64,000 bases of DNA, taken from assembly GCA_947179485.1 (NCBI GenBank), contig OX359247.1, positions 50,069,131 to 50,133,130 on the forward strand, written 5' to 3'. The translations under genes and the position numbers were made by a program. Within the stretch, counting starts at the first letter, position 1, and each line of letters opens with the position of its first letter. This DNA is from Allacma fusca. Its lineage: Eukaryota; Arthropoda; Collembola; Symphypleona; Sminthuridae. Under the pieces are notes generated by a model. The model did not search any database, was not told the origin of the DNA, and worked only from the letters and a program-made list of their open reading frames with translations. Positions 1-11,557 of the stretch are shown one piece after another.

Positions 1-2272
1 GCTGTCTTTCTGTGGCTTTGTGAAAAATCCGGGAGGTAAAGTAGCCACTCCAGTAGTCGTTATTCTTATCATCATAAGTGAAAAAGTCACCCATTAAAGT
101 TTTTGGTTCGTATTTTTTTCGGGAAATGTCCTCTTCAATAGCGGCCATATATTCTTCCAGGGTAACTATTTTCATCTGCAAAATTTATTTTATTATAGAA
201 AACATAAGCAAAAATCGTATTTATGAAGTCCTGGCAAATGAAACAAACAGCCATATTTTAGGGCATTTCATCCTTCTGGACAACGTTACCTCCATGAAAA
301 AGTCTTCATGTGAATTGATGTACTGCATGATTTTCTTCATATGCGGGAGTCCTTGAGTCCATTCGATGTTCGTCCGGTAGCGAAAATCGCCTCCAAGTGG
401 ATATAAAATATTGTTTGTATTGAACAAAGTTGATTTGCTCCGCAGCTGCTCCACAAGATCCGCTGACCTGAATTCATAGATTTTGCTACGTGGTTAGCCA
501 CTCCATGGTATTTACAAAAATACATGAAGAGTAATACTTGGAGTGAGAGTCAGCGTGCTTACTGCCCCGTATTCATTACAAGAATATAAAAGTGGAAATA
601 ATATTACATTTATCGAAGGAACATTTCCCTACTTTTTGTGCAGATACGATGCATTCGAGTCATTAAAGGACATCTCGCCCAATAATTCTAAACTAAGATC
701 ACTGCATATTTGATGATCTGGCCCGCAAGTACTCGCAGTATCGTAAGAATCGTATGGCATTACATGTGAGAAGACATCCGTTCTTCCGGTTTGATCTGCA
801 ATATAATAAGATTTGTAAACGCACGGTGTATGTAATAATTATACAGTATTCCGATAGACGTTTATATATCTCTTCAAATAGCTAAACTAACACTAATAAT
901 TTAACAATAATTTTCTAGATTTTCGCACATACTACTACTAACCCCAAAACTGTCTCCAGATGAATTCTAGGCTCCTTCGTTCTGCCAAAAATGTTTTGAT
1001 AGCATAATGAATCCGAAGATAGGTCAAGCTTTTGATCCCACTTTTCTTGCTGAGTAAGCTAAAGGTTGGCGACAGTCCAAATGGGTCAATGGTCCAGCCA
1101 TTTCTAATTATAAAAGTACAATATATTGTTTGTGACCGTAAACCTTGCTTTTGCATTGTGAGTACTGTATATAGTCAGTACCCGCGTGCTTATAATTTAT
1201 TGTAGGGAAAATCACAGTTCATCTTAAATTATTTTGCAGCATTGAGGTTTTTAAAATTGAAACATTAACCGGATATGTATAGGATCTCTAAATTTGTAGT
1301 ACATATGTATGTCTTACGTAGGGGTATAGTTGAAGCGCTGCTTCAACCACTGATGACCTTCCAATAGCTGAGTAACATAGCTAGAGTAATGCACGCTGGC
1401 CTCATCAGGCATAACCCATCCCCCTCCAACAAATTCCAGTTGTTTGTTCTCAATTAATCTACGCAGAATGTAAATCATTGTACGTACTTTCTGGTTACAT
1501 TTTGACATTCAAGCCTGCATTATTATTTGGTATAATTATACATAGTTAAGTACACAACCTTCTAACTTTATTCCTGGTGCCTTCATTCTGCTGACGCCAC
1601 CACCTGTCGAAGAAACATATTTCGGCCCACACTAGTTTCAAATCCGAATCTTCCGACATGTAATGGACCATGTAGTCCAGGATATATTTTGTTCTTGAAC
1701 TGTAATAACTTTCAAACGTCCATCCCCATCCTAAATGAAGTTAAATACGGAGGTAATTATTTATAATTATAAACTTCTCTTCTTCATTTTTTTTTTCAAG
1801 AATAGCTTGCGGATAAAAAATGTTACCTGCGTCATTGTGAGAATGTGGGAGAACAAACACCTTGAGTTTATTTGTTGCTGACCAGGCTCTCCCGCTGTAG
1901 TCATATTTATTGTCAGTGGTATTGCCCGCATCCCTGATGGATTTAATAGTTTTATTATTACCACTGACTAAACTAACTGCTTCCTTGATTTGAAATGTCT
2001 GTAAGAAAATTTTTCAAGATGTACAGGCAAAATTATTATTATAGCTCAAGAAAAAAGTAGTATATAATAAATAACATTTTATTATAATTATTGTTTCTGG
2101 TGTGTGAGGAAAATCGGAACGTGTATAATTTATTTACTTTATAGTCTGCCGGAGCCTCGAAAAGCCTTCCTTTCAAGGTAGCAGGGCAGAGGTCACCAGA
2201 GACTCCTGCAGCAAAAATATGAATAGCCCAAAACAAAATAATTACACTCCTAATTGAAAAGGCTGCCGCCAT
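1..2272 (-). CDS. Class II alpha-mannosidase (GH38, Golgi alpha-mannosidase II-like), 5' part, truncated by window edge
   Basis: Glycoside hydrolase family 38 enzyme that trims mannose from N-glycans. Exons on the minus strand: 2272-2138, 1998-1827, 1730-1567, 1490-1318, 1103-943, 795-633, 467-290, 175-1 (continues out of the window). All GT/AG borders and phases agree. The N-terminus MAAAFSIRSVIILFWAIHIF is a signal peptide or signal anchor. Family motifs: VFVLPHSHNDAGW (Zn ligands His99 and Asp101; the usual Pro after Asp is Ala), LEFVGGGWVMPDEAS (nucleophile Asp186), WTIDPFGLSPT, TCGPDHQIC, YPLGGDFRY and GDFFTYDDKNNDYWSGYFTS. The last motifs favour the Golgi mannosidase II branch over the lysosomal one. 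Family members are about 1000-1100 residues, so well over half the protein lies outside. The short N-terminus before the catalytic domain suggests a soluble or luminal form, which is inference. Confidence 0.93.
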
Positions 2273-2399
2273 CTTGTAGCAAGCAAGGTTTATAAAAACT
2301 AAAATTTGAAAAAATTCACTGAGTCCCAATTTTATATTTAAAACGATTTTACTTCTCAAAGTAATTATTACAAATATTCAGGGTAGAGAAGAATATGCC

Positions 2400-2921
2400 T
2401 TTGTATGCCCTGTATTGGAATTAAATTTGTGTAGGGCCAGAAAGAGCAAACGCTACTGGAAAAAGCTACTGTAAGTCACAGGCGTCACAGAGCTGTCAAT
2501 ACACTTGTGTAAACAGAAGCAGTCGCTAAAATATTGCTAATTCCCGATTTGTGGCTCATCATTACAACACTCTTAAGTATTGTAATGCAACTTCTACAAT
2601 GGCATGTTTAATGAATACTGAGATTCCTACAAATATGAAAGTAGCTGAGGGAATAAATATTATGTGCAATATGAAAAATGCCCTTCCAATTGAAACATAT
2701 GTTTTACAGTCGGTTAGGCTGTGGTTGACTGTGCGTTCATTACATACATCTGCTTGTCATTTATGCTTGTTAAGAGCTTAACAGTGTTTCAAAAATATTT
2801 TCAATTCACAAATAGGGAAGTTATTTATTTTAAAATACTACTACAGTGCAGCGTAAGCTGAAGATATTTATCACACTAGTACTTGCATACAAGGTTAGTT
2901 CTCTTTTTTTCACAGAGCACA
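2400..2921. other. Intergenic, no gene seen
   Basis: Upstream of the mannosidase gene. Short open frames here have no family motif and no coding character. The stretch presumably holds the mannosidase promoter, but no clear core element was recognised. Confidence 0.5.
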
Positions 2922-3257
2922 TCGTCGCTGAAGAGGCAAAATGGAATACATGCATTTTGGATTAAAATCAAAATGGTCTACATGCAGTTTTACTAAATGC
3001 AAAATGGAATAGATGCATCAAGTTTTAAAAGCAAAATGGAATAAGTGCAATTTCGTCTAAAAGCAAAATGGTCTACATACATTATGAAAGTATACACGCA
3101 TGTAGACCATTTTGCTTTTAGTGAAAACTGCATGTAGTTCATTTTGCTTTCAGGAAAGCTTGCAACTATTCCGTTTTGCCTTTAAGGAAAAAGGCATGTA
3201 GACCATTTTGCTTCTATTCGAAATTGCACTTAGTCCATTTTGCCTCTTCAGCGACGA
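2922..3257. mobile_element. MITE: long hairpin built of a reiterated ~30-bp motif
   Basis: The ends are inverted copies of TCGTCGCTGAAGAGGCAAAA. The left arm carries about five spaced copies of a motif like GCAAAATGGtcTAcaTGCA (near 2936, 2969, 2998, 3031, 3062). The right arm carries about five copies in reverse complement, so the whole element can fold back on itself. No open frame and no clear target duplication. A degenerate relative lies at 14826-15045. Confidence 0.7.
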
Positions 3258-3262
3258 CATGC

Positions 3263-5820
3263 AACATAATATATTTCGAAGAGACAAAAACAACCTTAAC
3301 TTATTCCGTGTTACATTTATGTACTTATGAATATACATAGACCTTTTTTTCTGCAGGATGGCAGGAAAATATTTTAATGAAATTAGTGTAAACATGAATA
3401 CATGTATTTACATACATACATAGCTCAGAGAATACAACGTATCTCCACAAAAATGTGTGTATGTGGGAAAGCATTTGGGAATAGGGAACACATGCATATA
3501 AAGTTTAGAGAATTTTGTAGAAATGGGACTCAAAACTGTAAACTTGTAACGACTGAAGCTTTTTTTACAGCTTAAATTACTTACGCAAATGAAGTTTCTA
3601 AACAATAGAATACTTGGATTGTGAATGCATTTTTTTCAACGACGTATGGAATCGCTAAATGCAAAATTATTGTTTTAGCGGTATTAATGTTGTGGATGAT
3701 GTAGAAGAACCGCTATGCACTTGAATATTTTTTTCCACAGGAGTTTTCAACGCTTATGAACGACTGCTTATGAGTAATATTATTTGAATGTCCTAACATA
3801 AGCAAACATTTCACTAGCTTAATATTTTTAGTACAAATCCCAGAAGTACGGATATTAGACAAGGCAAATTAAAATCCGTTTCATCTTTGTATTTATTTGT
3901 TCTAATTTACGGTTTTAATAAAATTGATTCCAGTGCAGCGATAGAACTTGGGCTGAATATTTTTTGTAATAATTCGAAAATTATTACATGCATATGTATC
4001 TGAAGATTCAAAAATATTTCAGTACACTGTTTACTAAAAATTTCATAGAGATTCATTTAAGTTTAAAATTATCTCTCTACTTCAAAAGATTATTTTGAGG
4101 AAAATGTTTCGTCCGGAACAAAAATTTGTAATGTTTAAAATCCTCTCATTCCTTTATAAATCTTGAATTCGCTTCTTTTTCGCTTCGAATGCGACCGCAG
4201 TTCTTGACGTACATATGTCAATGAAACAAGTTTTTGAAAAATTTGGAACATATTTTGTTTGAAATTGGGGGGAAAGGGAATATAATTCATTTTTACTTTT
4301 ATGGGCTCGGAGGAGAAAGCTGATATGAAACATCCTGTGGACTGGTAAACACTATATGAAAGTATGCTATGCTCCTTCAAAAATGACCCTTAAATGTCCT
4401 ACATGACGTGATCGACCAAAATTTCATGGATTGAAAATGCCCAAGACGCCTTGTTTTTTTTTTAAATGACCAATCCTTCCTTGCAAGCAATGCAATAAGC
4501 AACTTCTGAGTGAGTGGAGCACGAAACGCTCCTGGGAATAAATATAAACTTTCTGTATACTTACTATTACTACTATTTAATATCATTATATTTAAGGTTT
4601 TTCAGAAACCTTATTTTGGAAATTCAGGTCACAAGAATAGGAATCAAAGCTGTAAATTCTTAATTGCATTATGCCTTTGAAACTGCACCCTAAAAATGTG
4701 TTCCACGTTCTACAGTACAATGCACGCTAAATGAATATATATACATAAGTATTCTTCACTGTAGACAATTTATTATATTCATATAATTATGCACACATAC
4801 TTTTATGTACATCAATTATTTTTATGTACAGAACTGGGTTCATTATAAGGTGAGGAGTCATTACTTGCCTGATTTTATAATTGCTTACAATTGTGCTAAG
4901 AGGAACTAAAAGGGAGTTTCCTAATTGTGAAGGGGAGCCTTACTCTAGATTTCACGCGGGGTAGGAACGTAGGTACGGATAACTAGGTAGGGATGAAATA
5001 ATATAAACTTTGTCCAGATAAAAAGGATAAAGTGTGAAGCGACACAAGGAATTTCGCATAGGACGTACCATTTTCTAAAATCATTTACTGATTCCTCGCA
5101 CTCCGCTAGTTTTGTCACAACGGACACAGACCGGCAAAGTTTTCCTGTCACAGTGTATGAGTTAATATAAGGAAATCAAATATTTTACATATTTGCAGAA
5201 TTTTAGTTTCACCAGAATACACATACAATATACATATGTATAATGTGCTTTGTTGGGTAGGAAGGAAAAGTGAGAATCTCAAAATTGCTTGCCATTATTG
5301 ACCATGTAGCTCTTTTGTGGGCAGTATACGGAATGTCAAGTATCTGTAATATATTACGGTCACATTACAAAACAAAGTGTGGACAGGGTACTTCCTCTAT
5401 GAAATAGTTAGATTTTCTTAATGGGAACTACCATTATGCCGTTTGGTATGACAGCGTCATTCAGAAATGCTAAGTAGGGGATCACGGAATTCAGGGCAAC
5501 TTTGCGTGTGCATGGGCATTGTGTGTGCATAATTGTTCGCGTGACCTTCAAAGAGATGTCATTTATTTCACAAGGAGACTATAGTATCTAGCCATGGAGT
5601 ACTTATGTATGTACGTTGCTATTACATACAGATTTAGCAAAGTTAAAAAAAAAATTCTAGTAAATTATGGTAAAGTACAAAAATAAATCCACACTAATAC
5701 TAATCATTTTTATCTCTTCTTGCACTCTTTAGAGATCCCTCCAAAGATTTTATGTGTGATATTTTTAAGTATGTCTATAATTGTACTACTAGGAGTAATC
5801 TCCTTTTTTATTTATCAAGT
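3263..5820. other. Intergenic, AT-rich, no gene seen
   Basis: No open frame with family motifs, no splice-compatible exon series and no RNA gene was recognised on either strand. Short frames have biased, non-protein-like composition. Confidence 0.5.
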
Positions 5821-5895
5821 TAATACTATTGTATGGATGATATGGGCGCCGCCCGAAAAGAATCCTTGAACCAATAAATAATAATAATAATAATC
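5700..5895 (+). mobile_element. Probable 3' tail of a non-LTR retrotransposon ending in (AAT)n
   Basis: A short GC-richer stretch (GGGCGCCGCCCGAAAAG near 5844) followed by an AATAAATAATAAT microsatellite tail (5874-5895) resembles the 3' end of LINE elements, which finish in a simple A-rich repeat. No coding part of a LINE is present, so the 5' limit is a guess. It may equally be a plain microsatellite. Confidence 0.35.
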
Positions 5896-6469
5896 ATTTT
5901 TATTTTAAATCAATAGTACTGTAGTTGGTTTCGTTCTTTCTTGAGTATCGAAGTTATTAAAAGTTTTAACTCCAGATCTCCACACTGTCTTCTCTGAAAT
6001 ACTATAATTAGTGTCATTGCACCTTAATCGTTCTGCTGTTGTTTTGAAACGTAAAATAAGGTAACAATTTATTAAAATTATTCGGACACGACGTCCGGCC
6101 ATGTTTGACCGTAATTATCTCCGGAACTATAACACCCACATCAATGAATGAGTACTCATATTAATCCTTGGAGTGCAGACTTTAATGTCATGTAAAATAA
6201 CCGTAACTAAACATTCAATAGCAACCGTGACATTTGAAGGAAAGGGGACGAAGGTAAAAATGGAGACCAAGAAATGATACGGTCTATGTTTTTTAGAATT
6301 CTAAGTGTGGTAACATTTTATAGCCTACATTTTTAAAGCGAAGCGCTTTTGTAAAATTGCTCGTTTAAGATTTTGTCCTTCTAAAGGCTCCCGCACGGGA
6401 CAAGATACAACCGCCGGACCAGCGGCAAACGACCTGTTGGGTCCTGGACTTGGGAATAACGCCTTTACA

Positions 6470-6830
6470 TTTTCAATTTTCAAAATTTCATGAAATTTCA
6501 TAAAATTTCGAAAATTCCCCGAATTCACTTAAAAATCTAATTTAACCGTACAAACGAATTCGTTGATCACTAAAGTCATGGAAAATACCTTTCCCGCCCA
6601 AATTTCCTGAAATTTCGAAAATATTCAGAATTTACGTAAAAATCTGATTTAACCGCTCGAACGAAGTCCTTGATCAATAAAATCGTCGAAAATACCTTCC
6701 TCGCCACAATATTCAAAATTTTATGAGATTTCGACGAAACTTCGATTTACGTGAAAACCTGGTTTAACCCAAGGAACTAGATTTTAACTCGTTGATCACT
6801 AAGGTCGTAAAAAATACCTTCCCTGACTTG
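6470..6830. repeat. Degenerate ~120-bp tandem repeat, three copies
   Basis: Three successive copies of a unit containing GAAATTTCGAAAATT, then AAAAATCTGATTTAACCG, then CGTTGATCACTAAAGTCGT and AAAATACCTTCCC. Approximate copies: 6473-6597, 6598-6706, 6707-6830. Copies diverge by substitutions and small indels. No coding potential. Confidence 0.65.
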
Positions 6831-6972
6831 AAATCCGGCTTCGCTTTTGTTGCAATCGATGAATCGATTGCAGTTTTGGATTTTTTAGTACAACTTATAT
6901 ATTATAGATTATAAGTACATACTTGCATAATCATTTCGAGATTTATTACCGCTTTAAAACTTGCCTGGCGAC

Positions 6973-7919
6973 TAGGGCTCCTCACAACTCAATTTATTGA
7001 GCTAGTTGAAATTGAATTTGTAATTGAAATTGAATTTTCAATTCAATTTATAGTGGCAAGTTGTAGTTGATTATTTGTCAATCTTATACTGAAAAAATAA
7101 TCGATTTGTATTAATCAAGTAACAGCGTCAATATTTGAATTTGTCAATTACAACTTTCAAAACTTGAGCAAGTTGAATTTGACTTGTAATTGCGATTAAA
7201 TTGAATTGAAATTGAATTGAAATTGTTTTTTTAATTCTTACCCGTGTGTACCAAAAGAAAAACTGGTTATGAAAATAAATTCGACTAAAATAGTGTTGGC
7301 TACATCTGATCAATTTGTTAGCTATGAAATTAAACTAAACTCATTCACCTTCCAACTGCAAACTACGAACACCATATCCAGGTCTGTCGATTTTGTATGG
7401 TGCTCTGAAAGATATCGCTCGAATTTGTCCCTGGAATCGTATTTACAACTAGTCATTTAAAGATCAAACAGATTTTCAGATTCGGTAATTGTTGGTTCCC
7501 CATTAGGTTTGGATTGGAGTTACTTTTTCAGTGTTTCGTTGGTGTTGTATTAGAAGAAATAAGCAGCACATTAAGGTGTCAGTTGCTTTGGGAAGTTGAG
7601 TAATCTCCGCGCTTTGATTACACATTCCTGCTATTGCTCGCATTCTTGCCTTAACATTTACTAGTTGTCAATTATCAGCTTCAACTATCAATTTTTGGCA
7701 ACTTATCATTTGAAATTGAAATTGTGGAAGTTCCCAATTATAATGACTAAATTGATAGTTGATTTGTAATTGAAATTGAATCAACAACTAAAAAGCAATT
7801 TTTATTTGAAATTGATTTCAATTTACAACTTGCAGATTAGAATAAATTGAAATTGAATTGAAATTGTATTTGAAATTGATAGTTGCAATTATTACTACTT
7901 GAAATTGTGAGGAGCCCTA
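6973..7919. mobile_element. hAT-type non-autonomous transposon (947 bp)
   Basis: Perfect terminal inverted repeats TAGGGCTCCTCACAA (left) and TTGTGAGGAGCCCTA (right) are flanked by a perfect 8-bp direct repeat CTGGCGAC (6965-6972 and 7920-7927). An 8-bp target duplication with short TIRs is the hAT superfamily signature. The interior has no transposase. Both halves are filled with variants of TTGAAATTGAA, in opposite senses, probably subterminal repeats. Confidence 0.85.
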
Positions 7920-7927
7920 CTGGCGAC

Positions 7928-9560
7928 CGTACTAATATAGATATGTATATGCACATGGAGGAGATAGGAATTCAATGGTCACTTCCTCACAAGGGCGAAA
8001 TTGACAGTGCAGAGTTGTAACGAAATGAATCAAACGAGCCGGATTTGTCCAACTGTATATGTGGGTGGAAAGAATGTACTATAACATTTGTATTAAAAAA
8101 TTAGGTACAGGTTTTTTTAGCACTCCACAACAATGTTATCTTATCTAGGCCTATGCCTTTCGTATCTTCAACACAGGGACAAATGAGACAAGTTTATGTA
8201 CCATATTAAATCCGGATAATTTTTTTGCCCAGTGTATGTATAACAATTAATAAAATGTTTAATTATGTATAATATAGATATGTATGTAGATGTGTTGCAA
8301 AATGCAGGAAATTGAATATTATGCATTTGAATGGGTTGTATTTTTTTATGTTCTTCTCTTCATTACAGGAAAAATATATGTATGTACTTCTCTTTAGGTA
8401 TTAAAACCATTGGCTGCAAGACTTCTCATTGAAATACATAGATAATTACGCTCCCAATTTTGTATTGATAGTTCAACAATATCTATGAACTCGAGTAGAC
8501 TAAATAAATGAAATTATGTAACGTATATCTTATTATCTCCAATAAACCATTAGTAATCCCAGCTCAATTATCAGCAAAGAGCCTTAGCTATCGTTGTCAG
8601 TCAGTGTTGTCACAAATAGCATTAAACTTTGATGTTTTTCCTTACAATCAAATAGAATTATGCAGCTTCAGGAGATATACAGAATTATTATTACTGTTGC
8701 ATAAGGACGAACACTAAACACCTACAATAATTATTTTAGATCGTCAGTTCAGTAGTTAAAGTTTACCCCAGTCAAATCAAACATTAAATGTATATGCAAA
8801 AGTGCAATTCTCATTCTAGTAAGTGGTTCTCAATGTGCACACAAGTTTAAAAAAAATGTTCCGATGCAAATCCTCAAGTGGGGCTTCGTTGAAATTTTAG
8901 GAATTAATTGGTATAAGTTAAATCAATTTAATTACCTTACATGAATCACACACTTTATTTCCAAATTGGCAGGTATTGATTAATTTTTTTGATTAATTTT
9001 ATTAATTACTTAAATGTGTGTTTAGTAATTGATTTTTTCCCGTCAAAAATTCTGCTTGCGCGTTGTACTTGTAAAAGATGTCAAAAATCAATTTAGAATA
9101 GAGTAATTATGTATATTTTAAATTATGAATATCTATAATTATACAAATTATATAATTGAGCCGAGTCTAATGCGGTGGGAATTTCCTTATTACTGTACAA
9201 TGTGTGTAGTAATAGCTGAAATGATTTCCAAAGTTTCTTGTCACATCAATGCCAGTATCAAAACAAATAATAATTTCTAGGTATTTTTTGATAAAACGAG
9301 TAGCAAATAATTTATTACGATTCTTATTAGTGAGTCTCACAGGCGTCTGCATTTTAGTTTCAAATTTTCAGCAATATTATGCAATTTGTGGGATTCTTAA
9401 AATAAGTGGACTGAAGTGTATGCATTAGATAAAAGAAAAATGTAAAATGCACTGGTAAATTTGGACTTTGTTTCCATTAGTAAAATTCTAAAATCTGCAA
9501 AATTAGCAAGTAAAATAGGAAGCTGGTCATTTAAGTGAAATAGATCAAATCTGCTGAAAC
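7928..9560. other. Intergenic, AT-rich, no gene seen
   Basis: Only short frames without recognisable protein character. Likely contains the promoter of the LRR gene that starts at 9564, but no element could be assigned. Confidence 0.45.
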
Positions 9561-9563
9561 ATC

Positions 9564-11003
9564 ATGCGAAAGGCAAAAGCAGCATTTCCACAATACTCAA
9601 AACTTCATTTATCCCCGTCAGAATCAGGAACTCCAGGAAATCACCAGAACATCACAGCATTGTACGAAGGTCACTTAGGTGGGCCGACAGAATCAAAATT
9701 CATTTGGGAAAAAGTTGAAAGACTGAAGATCGAGAACTACGACCACAATATTGAAGGTTCGATTTTATCAAAATGCAAGGGAATCCTAACAAGTGCAGAG
9801 TTCATTGGGTTAACCTCACTCAACAATATATACTTGATTCTGGTCCACTGTCCGAACCTCCGTCAGTTAGTTTTTAACAACGTTGTCCTCCAATACTTTG
9901 AAAGTTATTTGAGGTATCCAGTGATCAAAGTGAATAAACTTTCTGAGATAGTTTTCCAAGGTGAGGGAAAACTCACAGTCGAGGAGCTTCAAGTCTTGGA
10001 TTTTTTCCACTTGCGCATGCGCTTCAAATCCTTGGAAGCCATATGCTTCCAAACAAACACTATTGAATTTGATCCAAGTGTTCGTAGAAAACCTGGCTCG
10101 TACACGGATGCCGATGCGAATCTCAATATGTTTCACACATTCATTGCTGACTACGAGACGAGGATCAAAGTCCTGGAATTAAATCGAGCGGACCTCCAAT
10201 TAATCAAAAACGAAGGACGGTCCAGTTCAAAATTTGCATCTCGCGTTGTTTTAAAAATGGATTTAAACACGCTGATAGCCAACATGGGAACGGTTGGATT
10301 CGAAAAAATTTTAATATCTCAAAGGAAATTAAAAGTATTGCATTGTTACAATACTAGACAAATTGCACCCAGACTGTTCGACCAACTGTCATTGTCCGTG
10401 GAGATTTGTCAGAACTTTCTTCAAGAGATACGTCTAACCTATAAATTTATAGATCCGCCAGCCCGTGCTTCTTCATCGAGTGTGTCCGTTTCAAAATCTC
10501 AAGTAAGCTTCTCGAGTAGGTCAAGGTCAAAGTCAAAACTTGGGAAAATGCTCCCCGTCCCTCATGATTTGTGCACGTACAAAAGTTGTCGGCACCTCAA
10601 GAAGTTGAATATCGACATTTCAATGGCGGACTACCCCGATAAAACCTACATCCATCCAGGGGAACTTCAAAACCTTACTTGCATCCCCGATTCTATATCA
10701 ACTCTCATTCTTCGTTTCGATATAATCTCTCCGAGACAGATGCACGATGTGACCCGGAAGTTTTCCACTATGCTCAGGCTGAAGTATTTTATTTTCCATG
10801 GTAGCCCGGAGCATTCTTACAAAGTCCCCATGTCTTGGGTACAAACTCTGATAAAGTTACCGAATCTAGAAATATTTGAACTCCACTTCTGTCAAATTAA
10901 TCAAGACTCCATTGATCTTCTATTCTCGACTACTCCAAGTCTTCGTCTAAAACTGGAATTCACTCCAGCCAGTTGTATTTACTGGAAAAATCCTGTATTT
11001 TGA
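9564..11003 (+). CDS. Leucine-rich-repeat protein of the F-box/LRR type, no visible F-box
   Basis: A 479-residue intronless frame. An in-frame TGA three codons upstream of the ATG supports this start unless an unseen upstream exon exists. Irregular LRR-like segments recur (LIIVHCPNLRQLVF-type near residues 90-105, LKKLNIDIS, LPNLEIFELHFCQI), as in substrate-recognition parts of F-box/LRR proteins. No F-box is apparent in the first 60 residues, unlike the genes at 33.6 and 36.4 kb. A Ser/Arg-rich insertion at about residues 300-330 is probably a disordered loop. A poly(A) signal AATAAA follows at about 11038. Role inferred: protein-binding scaffold. Without the F-box, SCF membership is uncertain. 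Confidence 0.75.
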   Translation: MRKAKAAFPQYSKLHLSPSESGTPGNHQNITALYEGHLGGPTESKFIWEKVERLKIENYDHNIEGSILSKCKGILTSAEFIGLTSLNNIYLILVHCPNLRQLVFNNVVLQYFESYLRYPVIKVNKLSEIVFQGEGKLTVEELQVLDFFHLRMRFKSLEAICFQTNTIEFDPSVRRKPGSYTDADANLNMFHTFIADYETRIKVLELNRADLQLIKNEGRSSSKFASRVVLKMDLNTLIANMGTVGFEKILISQRKLKVLHCYNTRQIAPRLFDQLSLSVEICQNFLQEIRLTYKFIDPPARASSSSVSVSKSQVSFSSRSRSKSKLGKMLPVPHDLCTYKSCRHLKKLNIDISMADYPDKTYIHPGELQNLTCIPDSISTLILRFDIISPRQMHDVTRKFSTMLRLKYFIFHGSPEHSYKVPMSWVQTLIKLPNLEIFELHFCQINQDSIDLLFSTTPSLRLKLEFTPASCIYWKNPVF

Positions 11004-11557
11004 CCGTTAAGGATAAACTAATCCGCTATGCTTTTTCAATAAACATTCACGAAACTATAACAAGTGCACTCGTTTTTATATGTTTAAGATCAACTCCATA
11101 GTGTAAAAATACGTAATAAAAATGAAAACAAGGTAGGTAGATTACATTAATAACAAAGAACGAGTAAATAATCATTAGAAAGCCAGTTTGGGGTATGGCG
11201 TCCAGGGATGCCATTACAAGCAAAGCCTAGGCCATACGCAGAAATGTGGTCCGCGCGAGGTCATGTGCTCAATAGAACTAAGGAGGCTTACCGAAAACAA
11301 AAAAGTTCACATCGCATCGGATACAGTCGACCGAGCTGCTAGTCATGTATTTTTTTGTAGGCATAGTTACCACAGGTTCATCATATTATTAGATTAAAAT
11401 CAGTTGTGTCTAATCTATAATCTACAAGCGTTTGCGCTTTGAAAGCAACACCATATTTACTTTCACGAACCTGCCATGACCCTCGAGTTGAGATCCCCTG
11501 CTTCCTCCAGTGGAACATACTTTCTTTCTAGCGTCTTTCTATTGAATTTAGCATATA
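11004..11557. other. Intergenic spacer between the LRR gene and the scramblase
   Basis: Contains the LRR gene's 3' end with AATAAA near 11038 and presumably the scramblase promoter. No further gene or repeat was recognised. Confidence 0.45.

Noticed and set aside
7269-7460. 63-codon frame within the hAT element as a transposase remnant
   Set aside because: No hAT transposase motif; the element interior is simple repeats.
9867-10136. 89-codon minus-strand frame
   Set aside because: Shadow of the LRR gene on the plus strand.
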